Shown one piece after another: positions 1 to 7,165 of a stretch of DNA of 64,000 nucleotides (position 1 is its first letter; each line of letters starts with the position of its first letter). The notes under the pieces are model-generated. The model did not search any database. It was not told the origin of the DNA and saw nothing but the letters and a program-made list of their open reading frames with translations. Source of the stretch: Solirubrobacterales bacterium (GTDB lineage: Bacteria; Actinomycetota; Thermoleophilia; Solirubrobacterales; 70-9); contig JAICSS010000006.1 in the NCBI GenBank assembly GCA_025936755.1, forward strand, positions 54,205 to 118,204. The letters run 5' to 3'. A program made the position numbers and the translations under genes.

Positions 1-291
1 CGAGCCGAGCGTGTAGAACCAGTTGGTCCCTTTCGGGACCTTGCGGAACAGCATCCCGGTGAGGAAGCCGCTGACGGCGAGCCGCTGGTCGACCCAGCCG
101 AGGGCGTCGATCGGGGCGTCTTTGCCGCGGTCGAGCAGCTTGTCGCCGGCGGTCTTGCGCTCCGGCGGCGAGGTCTTCAGGTCGGACGGAGCCTGGCCCT
201 GGGGCGTGCCGGCGCTGCCCGGCTTGGCCGGTTTGCGCAGGGGCGGCGGGACGACGGCGTCCGGGATCTTCGGTTTCGGGAAGCTCGGCAT
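1..291 (-). CDS. qcrB: Cytochrome b subunit of the bc (quinol-cytochrome c reductase) complex, N-terminal part
   Basis: The reverse strand reads from an ATG at 291 through 97 codons to the window edge without a stop. After a Pro/Lys-rich cytoplasmic start it runs into WVDQRLAVSGFL and then KVPKGTNWFYTLGS, the conserved entry to the first membrane helix of bc1/b6f-type cytochrome b. The start overlaps the Rieske stop (TGATG), so the two are translationally coupled. In the family this subunit carries both b hemes and the quinone sites in the cytoplasmic membrane. The heme-ligating histidines lie outside the window. The long Pro-rich N-terminus is typical of actinobacterial QcrB. Identification is firm; the gene is truncated only by the window. 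Confidence 0.88.
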   Translation of the reverse strand, partial: MPSFPKPKIPDAVVPPPLRKPAKPGSAGTPQGQAPSDLKTSPPERKTAGDKLLDRGKDAPIDALGWVDQRLAVSGFLTGMLFRKVPKGTNWFYTLGS

Positions 292-965
292 CAGGGCGGT
301 GGGAAGGTAGAGGGTCGCGGCGGGTAGAGGTATTCCCAGATCCCGCCGGTGAACTCGCCGGGGTCGCGGGCGCGGACCGGCTCCATCTGCGAGGTGACGC
401 TGTAGCGCGGGCCGAGTTCGACCTGGCCCTTGCTGACGCGGGTCTGGAAGTGGTCGAGCGGGCGCACCGGCGGGCCGCCGATCCGCTTGCCCTGGAAGTC
501 GTAGACGCCGCCGTGGCAGGGGCAGATGAAGTTGCCGGCGGCCTCGACGAAGCGGACCGGGCAGCCGAGGTGGGCGCAGCGGTTGGAGACGGCGACGAAC
601 TTGCCGGCTTCCTCGCCCAGGTCTTCGGAGCTGCGGCGCACGTAGGCGGTGGTCTTGCCGGCGTCCCCGATCCCCTCGGTTTCGGTGAAGACGACCTGGC
701 GGTAGGTGTCTTCGACGAAGTCGGAGACCGGCCCGACCGCCTCCCAGCGCTCCTTGCCGCGGTGGAAGATCGGGGCGACCGCGAAGCCGACGGCGGGGAG
801 CACGATCCCGGCCGCGGCGATGCCGCCGAGCGCCTGCGAGGCGACCGTGAAGACGTGGCGGCGCGTCATCGACTCCCCCTCGAAATAGCCGGGGGGGTCG
901 GGCTTCGCCCGCTCCCTGATGGGCGCCTCCTCGGCCCCGTTTACCTTGTTCGCGTCGTCTGCCAC
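291..965 (-). CDS. qcrA: Rieske iron-sulfur subunit of the bc complex
   Basis: The 224-residue protein passes electrons from menaquinol to cytochrome c within the bc complex. The cluster motif is clear: CAHLGC (C130, H132, C135) and CPCHGG (C148, C150, H151), giving two Cys and two His ligands plus the C135-C150 disulfide pair. A twin-arginine-like TRRHVFTVA stretch near residue 35 precedes one hydrophobic anchor (about 43-66), as expected for a Tat-exported Rieske protein. GGPPVRPL is the usual Pro loop. It starts at GTG 965 behind a -10-like TAGACT and a CRP-type palindrome, and its stop overlaps the cytochrome b start. It has one anchor, unlike the three-helix QcrA of corynebacteria and mycobacteria. 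A qcrC gene is not adjacent on the upstream side. Confidence 0.95.
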   Translation of the reverse strand: MADDANKVNGAEEAPIRERAKPDPPGYFEGESMTRRHVFTVASQALGGIAAAGIVLPAVGFAVAPIFHRGKERWEAVGPVSDFVEDTYRQVVFTETEGIGDAGKTTAYVRRSSEDLGEEAGKFVAVSNRCAHLGCPVRFVEAAGNFICPCHGGVYDFQGKRIGGPPVRPLDHFQTRVSKGQVELGPRYSVTSQMEPVRARDPGEFTGGIWEYLYPPRPSTFPPP

Positions 966-989
966 AGGTCGGTTCGCGTAGAGGGACGA

Positions 990-995
990 AGTCTA
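990..995 (-). promoter_or_regulatory. qcrA: -10 element of the qcrA promoter
   Basis: TAGACT on the reverse strand lies 24 bases before the qcrA GTG and 12 bases after the CRP-type palindrome. The same hexamer precedes hemB (4931-4936). No clear -35 is visible, which fits an activator-dependent promoter; the assignment rests on the hexamer and its position only. Confidence 0.45.
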
Positions 996-1007
996 TTGCT
1001 TAGAAGG

Positions 1008-1023
1008 TGTGACCTGCATCACA
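1008..1023 (-). promoter_or_regulatory. CRP/FNR-family operator upstream of qcrA-qcrB
   Basis: TGTGACCTGCATCACA has two perfect CRP half-sites (TGTGA and TCACA) separated by six bases. This matches the TGTGA-N6-TCACA consensus of actinobacterial CRP/GlxR, regulators known to act on respiratory genes in corynebacteria and mycobacteria. The centre lies about 20 bases upstream of the -10 hexamer, over the -35 position. It is the only feature in the 121-base gap between qcrA and the preceding small gene apart from the -10. Confidence 0.6.
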
Positions 1024-1086
1024 GATGACCAATATCTGGAGAAGCCGTCGTGCGTGGGGGCCTGCGGGAGCCCGGCGTCGGCAGCC

Positions 1087-1518
1087 CTATGCGGGGGCGA
1101 GAGAGATGCTCTCGGCTGCCTCGCGCCAGAGGAGAGGGATGCCCTCCACGTCTCCCTCCGCCTGGCGGCGGGCGCATTCGCTGATCAGGTCGGAGAGGAT
1201 GGCGACGGCGCGGGTGTCGCCGAGGGCGGCGAGGCGGTCGAGGCCGAGGGCGTAGAGGTAGTCGCCGGCGAGGAGGGCGAGGTCGGGGTCGTGGCCGGCG
1301 AGGAGGCGGGGCTGCTCGTAGTGGAGGAGGTAGCCCTCGCGGACGGCCTCGACGACGAGGGCGTACTCGGCGGGCGCGGCGGCGGCGCCGGGACCGGAGG
1401 CGGCGAGCTCGCCGAGGGTGGGCGGCTCGGCCGGATCGACGACGTAGGGGGAGATCGGCGTGTCCTCGGCGCGCAGCTGGCCGGCGAGGGCCTGAAGGGC
1501 TTGGCTGGGATCAGGCAT
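1087..1518 (-). CDS. Unknown protein with a polyprenyl-synthetase-like helical segment
   Basis: 143 residues, start ATG 1518, 41 bases downstream of hemL and read in the same direction, so probably the last gene of the hem operon. The N-terminal half is Ala/Pro-rich and low complexity. The second half contains LLAGDYLYALGLDRLAALGD followed by an ILSDLI...AEG stretch, which resembles the GD(Y/F)L(F/L)A...LGD helix of polyprenyl diphosphate synthase subunits. Neither DDxxD catalytic motif is present, so it is unlikely to be an active prenyl synthase; a helical partner or regulatory subunit is possible. No signal peptide or membrane segment is seen. I do not recognise a defined family, and the link to tetrapyrroles or quinones is only by position. 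Confidence 0.6.
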   Translation of the reverse strand: MPDPSQALQALAGQLRAEDTPISPYVVDPAEPPTLGELAASGPGAAAAPAEYALVVEAVREGYLLHYEQPRLLAGHDPDLALLAGDYLYALGLDRLAALGDTRAVAILSDLISECARRQAEGDVEGIPLLWREAAESISLAPA

Positions 1519-1559
1519 GGCGACTTATTCCCTGACGGGGGGGAGGAAAGCGACACGCC

Positions 1560-2819
1560 TCATCGCAGGACCTCATCGAGAGCGTCTGCGGCGGCCTCGA
1601 GGGTCTGGTCGATCGTCGCCTCGTCGTGGGCGAGGGAGACGAACCAGGCCTCGAACTGGGCCGGCGGCGGGTAGACGCCGCGGTCGAGGAGGGCGCGGCA
1701 GAAGGCGGCGTGCGCCTCGACGTCGCAGGCGGTTGCGGTGGCGAAGTCGACGACGGGGACGGGGCTGAAGAAGAGGGTGGCGAGGCCGGGCGCGGCGGCG
1801 ACCTGCAGGGGGCGGCCCTGGGCCAGCGCTTCGAAGCCGGCGGCGAGGCGGTCGGTCAGGGCGCCGAGGCGCTCGTAGGCGGCGGCGTCGAGCTGCTCCA
1901 GGGTCGCCAGGCCGGCGGCGACCGCGAGCGGGTTTCCGGACAGCGTCCCGGCCTGGTAGACGTCGCCGGCGGGGGCGATCCGCTCCATGTGGGTTCGCGG
2001 GCCGCCGTAGGCCGCAGCCGGCAGGCCGCCCCCGATCACCTTGCCCATCACGGTCAGGTCCGGTTCGACGCCGAGCAGTTCCTGCGCCCCCCCGCGGGCG
2101 ACGCGGAAGCCGGTGATCACCTCGTCGAAGACCAGCAGCGCGCCCGCCTCGCGGGTCGCCTCGCGGAGGAACTCGAGGAAGCCGGCGGCGGGCGGGACGA
2201 CGCCCATGTTGGCGGCGATCGGCTCGGCCAGGAGCGCCGCGACCTCGTGCTCGCGCAGCGCCCGCGCCACCGCCTCGCGATCGTTCCACGGGACGACCAC
2301 GGTCGCCGCCGCCTGAGCCGCGGTGACGCCGGGGCTGCCCGGCACCCCGAGGGTCGCCAGGCCGGAGCCGGCGTCGGCGAGGAGGCCGTCGGAGTGGCCG
2401 TGGTAGGCGCCGGCGAACTTGACGACGACCTCGCGGCCGGTCACCGCCCGCGCCAGCCGCGCCGCGCTCATCGCCGCCTCGGTCCCGGAGCTGGTCATCC
2501 GCAGCATCTCGACCGAGGGCATCCGCGCCGTCACCTCCTCGGCGAGCCGCACCTCCGCCGGCGTCGCCGCGCCGAAGCTCGTCCCGCGCTTGGCGGCTTC
2601 GACCACCGCGGCGAGGACCGCGGGCTCGGCGTGGCCGAGGATCATCGGCCCCCAGGAGCCGATCCAGTCGACGTAGCGGTTGCCCTCGACGTCGTAGAGC
2701 CAGCAGCCTTCGGCGCGTTCGACGAAGACCGGGTCGCGGCCGATCTGCCGCATCGCCCGGACCGGCGAGTTCACCCCGCCGGGCAGGACCTGCTGCGCCC
2801 GGGCGAACAGATCGGTCAT
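1560..2819 (-). CDS. hemL: Glutamate-1-semialdehyde 2,1-aminomutase
   Basis: The 419-residue PLP enzyme converts glutamate-1-semialdehyde into 5-aminolevulinate, the committed C5-pathway tetrapyrrole precursor. The N-terminus (PGGVNSPVRAM) and the PLP lysine in VMGKVIGGGLP (near residue 265) are family signatures, as are GTEAAMSA and AYHGHSDG. Length matches the family. It follows hemB and the siroheme-decarboxylase-like gene on the same strand. The 52-base leader holds a palindrome (2830-2862) whose proximal arm AAGGAAC is also the probable ribosome-binding sequence, 10 bases before the ATG, so translation could depend on hairpin opening. Confidence 0.95.
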   Translation of the reverse strand: MTDLFARAQQVLPGGVNSPVRAMRQIGRDPVFVERAEGCWLYDVEGNRYVDWIGSWGPMILGHAEPAVLAAVVEAAKRGTSFGAATPAEVRLAEEVTARMPSVEMLRMTSSGTEAAMSAARLARAVTGREVVVKFAGAYHGHSDGLLADAGSGLATLGVPGSPGVTAAQAAATVVVPWNDREAVARALREHEVAALLAEPIAANMGVVPPAAGFLEFLREATREAGALLVFDEVITGFRVARGGAQELLGVEPDLTVMGKVIGGGLPAAAYGGPRTHMERIAPAGDVYQAGTLSGNPLAVAAGLATLEQLDAAAYERLGALTDRLAAGFEALAQGRPLQVAAAPGLATLFFSPVPVVDFATATACDVEAHAAFCRALLDRGVYPPPAQFEAWFVSLAHDEATIDQTLEAAADALDEVLR

Positions 2820-2829
2820 CGGCTCGCCT

Positions 2830-2862
2830 GTTCCTTTCTGTTGCTATCCGCCGAGAAGGAAC
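2830..2862 (-). repeat. Palindromic element, type B copy 1, in the hemL leader
   Basis: GTTCCTT (2830-2836 on plus) and AAGGAAC (2856-2862) form a 7-base stem with a 19-base loop. The CTCGCCTGTTCCTTT flank is shared with copies near 11.1 and 51.35 kb. Read with hemL, the proximal arm is a Shine-Dalgarno-like AAGGAAC. Confidence 0.6.
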
Positions 2863-2871
2863 AACCGAAGG

Positions 2872-3957
2872 TCAAGAATGCTCGGCTTCCCAGCGGGCGT
2901 AGTCCTCGGTGAAGTAGTGGAGGCGGATCTTCTTGTACTCGGTCGAGGAGTAGAGGGTGGCGCGGTCCTCCGGGCCCATCCCGCACTCCGCGGCGATCGC
3001 GTCGAGGACGGCGTCGCACTCCTCCTTCGAGCGGCCGTGGGCCATCGTGAAGACGCTGTAGGGCCAGTCCTCGTAGGTCGGCCGCTGGTAGCAGTGGGAG
3101 ATGCCGCGGAAGGAGGCCATCCGGCCGCCGACCTCCATGATCTCGTCCTCGGGGACCTTCCAGACCCCCATCCCGTTGGCCGAGAAGCCGGCGCGGCGGT
3201 GGAAGAGGATCGCGGCGACGCGGCGGAGGATCTTGCGGTCGACCAGCCCCCGCAGGCGGTCGAGCAGCTCCTCGGTCGAGATCCCCAGCTCCTGTGCGGC
3301 GGCGTCGTAGGGGCGGGCGACCGCGGCCATCGGCCCCTGCAGGGCGCGGATCAGGGCGACGTCGTCGTCGTCGTAGGGCTGCGGTTCCAGCTCCCGCGGC
3401 GGCGCCGCTTCGACCGGCGCCGAGAGCGCCTCGGTCCCCTTCTCCATCTCCAGGTTCATGTTGATCTTGAAGAGGGTGAGGGTCGGCAGTTCCCGCATCG
3501 ACTCCGCGCCGGTCTCCTCCATCAGCGCTTCCAGCGTCCCCTTCAGGCCGAGCTCCGAGTCCGGCGGCGTGGCGATCGTGAACCACATGTTGAAGTCGTG
3601 GGTGCGCAGGTAGTTGTGGGATACGCCGGGGTGGGCGTTGACGATCCGCGCCGCCCGCTGCGGGTTCTCGCCGTCGACCTTCGCCGCCACCAGCATCGAC
3701 TCGTAGCCGAGGGCGCGGGTGTCGAAGATCGGGGTGATCTCGCGGATGATGCGGCCGTCGAGCAGGCGCTGGGTGCGGCCGAGGACGTCGTCGAGCTCGA
3801 GGTCCGCCTGCGACGCGAGGAGCGCGAACGGCTCGGGGTCGAGCGGGAAGCTCGACTGCAGGAGGTTCATCAGCCGCTTGTCGGTCTCGTCGAGCGGGAT
3901 CGCGGCGCCGTCCTTGCGGCTGCGCGCCTTCGACTGCGGGAGCTTCACCGAAGCCAC
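2872..3957 (-). CDS. Fused two-domain siroheme decarboxylase-like protein (AhbA-AhbB type)
   Basis: 361 residues made of two Lrp/AsnC-like halves. Each half has a winged-helix segment (about 20-70 and 195-245) followed by a ferredoxin-like ligand-binding segment. The first half ends with FKINMNLEME and the second with STEYKKIRLHYF, both characteristic of AhbA/AhbB and NirD/L/G/H decarboxylases rather than of transcriptional Lrp. In known organisms AhbA and AhbB are separate subunits that decarboxylate siroheme to didecarboxysiroheme, towards heme b or d1. Here they are one chain. The gene overlaps the hemB 3' end by 13 bases and precedes hemL, which supports a tetrapyrrole role. The fusion could also be a heme-responsive regulator; enzymatic function is inferred. 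Confidence 0.8.
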   Translation of the reverse strand: MASVKLPQSKARSRKDGAAIPLDETDKRLMNLLQSSFPLDPEPFALLASQADLELDDVLGRTQRLLDGRIIREITPIFDTRALGYESMLVAAKVDGENPQRAARIVNAHPGVSHNYLRTHDFNMWFTIATPPDSELGLKGTLEALMEETGAESMRELPTLTLFKINMNLEMEKGTEALSAPVEAAPPRELEPQPYDDDDVALIRALQGPMAAVARPYDAAAQELGISTEELLDRLRGLVDRKILRRVAAILFHRRAGFSANGMGVWKVPEDEIMEVGGRMASFRGISHCYQRPTYEDWPYSVFTMAHGRSKEECDAVLDAIAAECGMGPEDRATLYSSTEYKKIRLHYFTEDYARWEAEHS

Positions 3958-4922
3958 GGGGCGGCCTCCTTCGCGTAGTAGGTGACGATCGCGTCGGCGC
4001 CGGCGCGGCGGACCGAGGTCAGCGCCTCGACCACGGCGGCGCGCTCGTCGATCCAGCCGTTGGCGGCGGCCGCCTTCAGCATCGAGTACTCGCCGGAGAC
4101 GTGGTAGGCGGCGACGGGGGCGCCGGTCGCCTCTTTGACCCGGCGGACGACGTCGAGGTAGGGGAGCGCGGGCTTGACCATCAGCATGTCGGCGCCCTCC
4201 TCCAGGTCCAGCTCGGCCTCGCGCACCGCTTCGGCGGCGTTGGCCGGGTCCATCTGGTAGCCGCGGCGGTCTCCGGACTCCGGCGTCGAGGAGGCGGCGT
4301 CGCGGAACGGCCCGTAGAAGGCCGAGGCGTACTTCGCCGAGTAGGCGACGATCGGGACGTCGGGGTGGCCCTCCTCGTCGAGCTGGTGGCGGATCGAGCC
4401 GACCCGCCCGTCCATCATGTCGCTGGGGGCGACCGCGTCGGCGCCGGCCTCGGCGTGGGAGATCGCGGTTTTGGCCAGCAGCTCGACGGTGAGGTCGTTC
4501 TCGACCTCGCGGCTGCCCTCGCGGATGACCCCGCAGTGGCCGTGCGAGGTGTACTCGCAGAGGCAGACGTCGGTGATCACGACCAGGTCGGGATGCGCCT
4601 CCTTCAGCGCCCGCACCGCCATCTGCACGATCCCCTCGTCGTCGTAGGCGCCGGTGCCGAAGTCGTCCTTGGCCGCGGGGATGCCGAAGAGCATCAGGGC
4701 GCCGATCCCGGCCGCGGCGATCTCCGCCGCCTCCTCGACCAGGTTGTTGATCGAGAAGCGCTCGATCCCCGGCATCGAGGGGACCTCCTCGCGGACGCCC
4801 TCGCCGGCCACCACGAAGGCGGGCTGGATCAGGTGCGCGGGGGACAGCTCGGTCTCGCGGACCAGGGCGCGCAGGGTGTCGGTGCGCCGCAGGCGGCGCA
4901 GACGGGTGCTTGGGAACGGCAT
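3945..4922 (-). CDS. hemB: Delta-aminolevulinic acid dehydratase (porphobilinogen synthase)
   Basis: The 325-residue enzyme condenses two 5-aminolevulinate molecules into porphobilinogen in the cytosol. DVCLCEYTSHGHCG supplies the three-cysteine cluster of zinc-type HemB. KYASAFYGPFRDA and MVKPALPYLD contain the two active-site lysines, the second being the Schiff-base residue. Length is normal. It heads the hemB - AhbAB-like - hemL operon, and its last codons overlap the next start. A TAGACT hexamer sits 8 bases before the ATG and no ribosome-binding site is visible, so the mRNA is probably leaderless. Confidence 0.96.
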   Translation of the reverse strand: MPFPSTRLRRLRRTDTLRALVRETELSPAHLIQPAFVVAGEGVREEVPSMPGIERFSINNLVEEAAEIAAAGIGALMLFGIPAAKDDFGTGAYDDEGIVQMAVRALKEAHPDLVVITDVCLCEYTSHGHCGVIREGSREVENDLTVELLAKTAISHAEAGADAVAPSDMMDGRVGSIRHQLDEEGHPDVPIVAYSAKYASAFYGPFRDAASSTPESGDRRGYQMDPANAAEAVREAELDLEEGADMLMVKPALPYLDVVRRVKEATGAPVAAYHVSGEYSMLKAAAANGWIDERAAVVEALTSVRRAGADAIVTYYAKEAAPWLR

Positions 4923-4930
4923 GAATTACG

Positions 4931-4936
4931 AGTCTA
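4931..4936 (-). promoter_or_regulatory. hemB: -10 element for a leaderless hemB transcript
   Basis: TAGACT on the reverse strand with 8 bases to the hemB ATG. It is identical to the hexamer in front of qcrA. No -35 is evident. Confidence 0.45.
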
Positions 4937-4968
4937 GGGGAGGGACGAGGTTGTTCCGACGTTGGGGA

Positions 4969-5042
4969 GGGACCGGGGGTGCCTCTACCGGACCCGCTCG
5001 CTTCGCTCGCTCCAAGTGTCCGTACGAGACACCCCCGGTCCC
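4969..5042. repeat. Palindromic element, type A copy 1
   Basis: Outer arms at 4969-4985 and 5026-5042 pair over 17 positions with one mismatch. The interior (4983-5025) contains CTACCGGACC, a GCTCGCTTCGCTCGC mini-hairpin and AAGTGTCCGTAC. A 41-base core is repeated inverted at 9441-9500 with one difference, while the outer arms differ in sequence. It fills most of the 140-base gap between the divergent hemB and ABC transporter genes and is not followed by a T-run. Confidence 0.75.
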
Positions 5043-5062
5043 TTTAACGAGCGGAGTAGGTT

Positions 5063-5776
5063 GTGCCACCCGTGGAGGCCAAAGACGTTGTCAAGCGGTT
5101 CGGGAGCAGGGAGGCTCTTCGCGGCGTCTCCTTAAAAGCAGCTGCCGGGGAACTTGTCGCGGTGATTGGTCCCAACGGGGCTGGGAAGACGACTTTGCTT
5201 TCCATCCTCGCTGGCATCGCCAAGCCGGATGAGGGACAGGTGAACAGCGACGGAGGCGCGGTTGGCTGGATTCCCCAGCAGGCCGCTCTATATAGACGGC
5301 TGACGGTGGAGGAGAACCTGCTGCTGTTCGCGCGGCTGGAGGGGCACCCGAACCCGCGTGCTTCGGTGGAGGAGATGTTGGGGCTGACGGGGTTGGCCGA
5401 GCGGCGGGGGGAGATCGTGGCGCGGCTGTCTGGGGGGAACCAGCAGCGGATCAACATCGCGATCGGGCTGCTCTCGCGGCCGGCGGTGCTGCTGCTGGAC
5501 GAGCCGAGCGTGGGGCTGGATCCGCGGCAACGGGCGCGGCTTTGGGAGTTCGTCTCCGGCCTCGCCGGGCGGGGGACGACGGTGATCTTCTCCACCCACG
5601 ACATCCAGGAGGCCGAGCGCTACGGCGGCCGGGTGCTGGTGCTGGCCGACGGCGAGTCCCTCTTCGACGGCTCCGCCGGGGAGCTGCGCGAGGCGGTGCG
5701 GCGCGAGGCGCCGGAGGACGCCGACCGCGACTTCGAGACCGCCTTCGTCGCCTACCTGCGCCACCGGGGGCACTGA
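5063..5776 (+). CDS. ABC transporter ATP-binding protein
   Basis: 237 residues. Walker A is GPNGAGKTTL (near 36), the Q-loop falls at IPQQAALY, the signature is LSGGNQQR, Walker B is VLLLDEPSVGLDP and the switch His lies in STHDIQEAE. The shape is that of ABC-2 exporters (NatA/CcmA-like) rather than importers. It starts at GTG 5063 after a GGAG at 5053. The stop overlaps the permease ATG (TGATG), so the pair forms one transporter. Substrate is not predictable; Na+, drug or polysaccharide exporters share this architecture. The first 200 bases are noticeably less GC-rich than the rest of the gene. Confidence 0.92.
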   Translation: MPPVEAKDVVKRFGSREALRGVSLKAAAGELVAVIGPNGAGKTTLLSILAGIAKPDEGQVNSDGGAVGWIPQQAALYRRLTVEENLLLFARLEGHPNPRASVEEMLGLTGLAERRGEIVARLSGGNQQRINIAIGLLSRPAVLLLDEPSVGLDPRQRARLWEFVSGLAGRGTTVIFSTHDIQEAERYGGRVLVLADGESLFDGSAGELREAVRREAPEDADRDFETAFVAYLRHRGH

Positions 5777-7134
5777 TGCGGGGGGTGCGCTGGCTGCTGC
5801 TGAAGGACCTGCAGATCCTGCGGCGCTCGCCGCTGCAGGCGGTGCTGCTGGTCGCCTACCCGATCCTGATCGCGGTCCTGGTCGGGTTCGCGATCTCGCG
5901 CGGGCCGGAGGACCCGCGGGTCGCCTTCCTCAACGAAGTGCCCCAGAACACGCGGATCGACGTCGGCGGCCAGGAGCTGCCGAAGGCGAACGTCCGCGAG
6001 CAGATCTGCGAACGGGTCGAGTGCGTCTTCGTCCACAGCCGCGAAGAAGCGCGGGCGAAGGTCGAGTCCGGGGACGTGCTGGCGGCGCTGATCCTCCCCG
6101 CCGACCTGGTCGACAAGATCAACTCGCTCTCGACGCTGACCCCGGGGGTGCCGGAAGTCGAGGTCCTCGTCAACGAGGAAAACGCGGTCAAGGCCGAACT
6201 GGTCGACGACCGGATCACCAGCCTGCTGGCGCAGGCGAACCTGCGGATCGCGCGCCGGATCGGCTCCGAAGGCAGCCGCTACCTGGGGCTGATCGTCGAC
6301 GGCGGCCAGTTCCACGTGCTCGGGGAAACGATCCCGATCCTCGGCCTGCGGGCGAGCGCGCGGATCCTGCAGGCGGTGCTGCCGGCGCTGCCGAGATCGC
6401 TGCGGCCGGCGCTTGAAGAAGTGAACGAATTCGCCAGCCAGGCGCGCGACAACCTCGACGTCGCCAAACCGCTGATCGACCGGCTGGCGCAGCCGATCGA
6501 GGTCGACAAGGTCGTGGTCGGCGGCGCCAGCCCGCCGCTGGAAATCTTCGCGATCGCCGTCGCCGCGACGCTCACCCTCGCCTTCGTCGTCGTCCTCCTG
6601 GTGGCGGGGTCGCTGGCGCTGGAGCGGGAGGAGAACGCCTTCCCGCGGCTGACCCGCGGGCTGGTCTCGGGCGGCGGCCTGCTCGCCGAGAAGGTCCTGC
6701 TGGGGATCGCGGTCGGCCTGGCGGTGACCCTGCTGATGCTGTTCGGGATGAGGATCTTCGTGCCGCTGGAACTGGGGCGGGTGTGGCTCTGGCTGCTCGC
6801 GATCCTCTTCGCCGGGGCGGCGCTGGCGGCGGCCGGGGCGGCGCTCGGGGCGGCGGCCCGCGAGGTCCGCGCGGTCTCCCTGCTCGCCTTCATGGTGACG
6901 CTGCCGATCGCCTTCCTCTCGCTGGTCCCCTCCGGTGCGGTCAGCCCGGCCGTCTTCGACGCGATCCGCTACCTGACCGCGCTCTTCCCCTTCAAGCCGG
7001 GGCTGGAAGCGATCACCGCCGCGCTCGACGCGGCCGGGCCCGGCCTCGGCGGCCCGCTGCTCCACCTGACGATCCTCGCCGTCGCCTACGCGGCGATCGC
7101 GCGGCTGGCGCTGCGCCGGTTCGCCACGGTCTGA
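5776..7134 (+). CDS. ABC-2 type transporter permease
   Basis: 452 residues from ATG 5776, which overlaps the ATPase stop. One N-terminal helix (about 20-40) is followed by a soluble extracytoplasmic region of about 210 residues. Five to six helices then occupy residues 260-450, the usual ABC-2 membrane domain. The large loop shows no recognisable domain. Glutamate codons in the loop are often GAA, whereas the cytoplasmic ATPase prefers GAG. It should pair with the upstream ATPase as an exporter; substrate unknown. A longer in-frame reading upstream of 5776 is just antiparallel coding of the ATPase gene. Confidence 0.88.
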   Translation: MRGVRWLLLKDLQILRRSPLQAVLLVAYPILIAVLVGFAISRGPEDPRVAFLNEVPQNTRIDVGGQELPKANVREQICERVECVFVHSREEARAKVESGDVLAALILPADLVDKINSLSTLTPGVPEVEVLVNEENAVKAELVDDRITSLLAQANLRIARRIGSEGSRYLGLIVDGGQFHVLGETIPILGLRASARILQAVLPALPRSLRPALEEVNEFASQARDNLDVAKPLIDRLAQPIEVDKVVVGGASPPLEIFAIAVAATLTLAFVVVLLVAGSLALEREENAFPRLTRGLVSGGGLLAEKVLLGIAVGLAVTLLMLFGMRIFVPLELGRVWLWLLAILFAGAALAAAGAALGAAAREVRAVSLLAFMVTLPIAFLSLVPSGAVSPAVFDAIRYLTALFPFKPGLEAITAALDAAGPGLGGPLLHLTILAVAYAAIARLALRRFATV

Positions 7135-7150
7135 TCCCGCCGGCCTCGAA

Positions 7151-7156
7151 TAGGGT
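7151..7156 (+). promoter_or_regulatory. ymdB: -10 element upstream of ymdB
   Basis: TAGGGT, with 9 bases to the ymdB ATG, lies in the 31-base gap after the ABC permease. The same hexamer at similar spacing precedes genes at 57584 and 63137. Confidence 0.4.
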
Positions 7157-7165
7157 CGGGTCGAC

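Noticed and set aside
6309..6318. GTTCCACGTG resembling a second parS half
   Set aside because: Only one half matches; the other half reads CTCGG and lies in the permease coding region.
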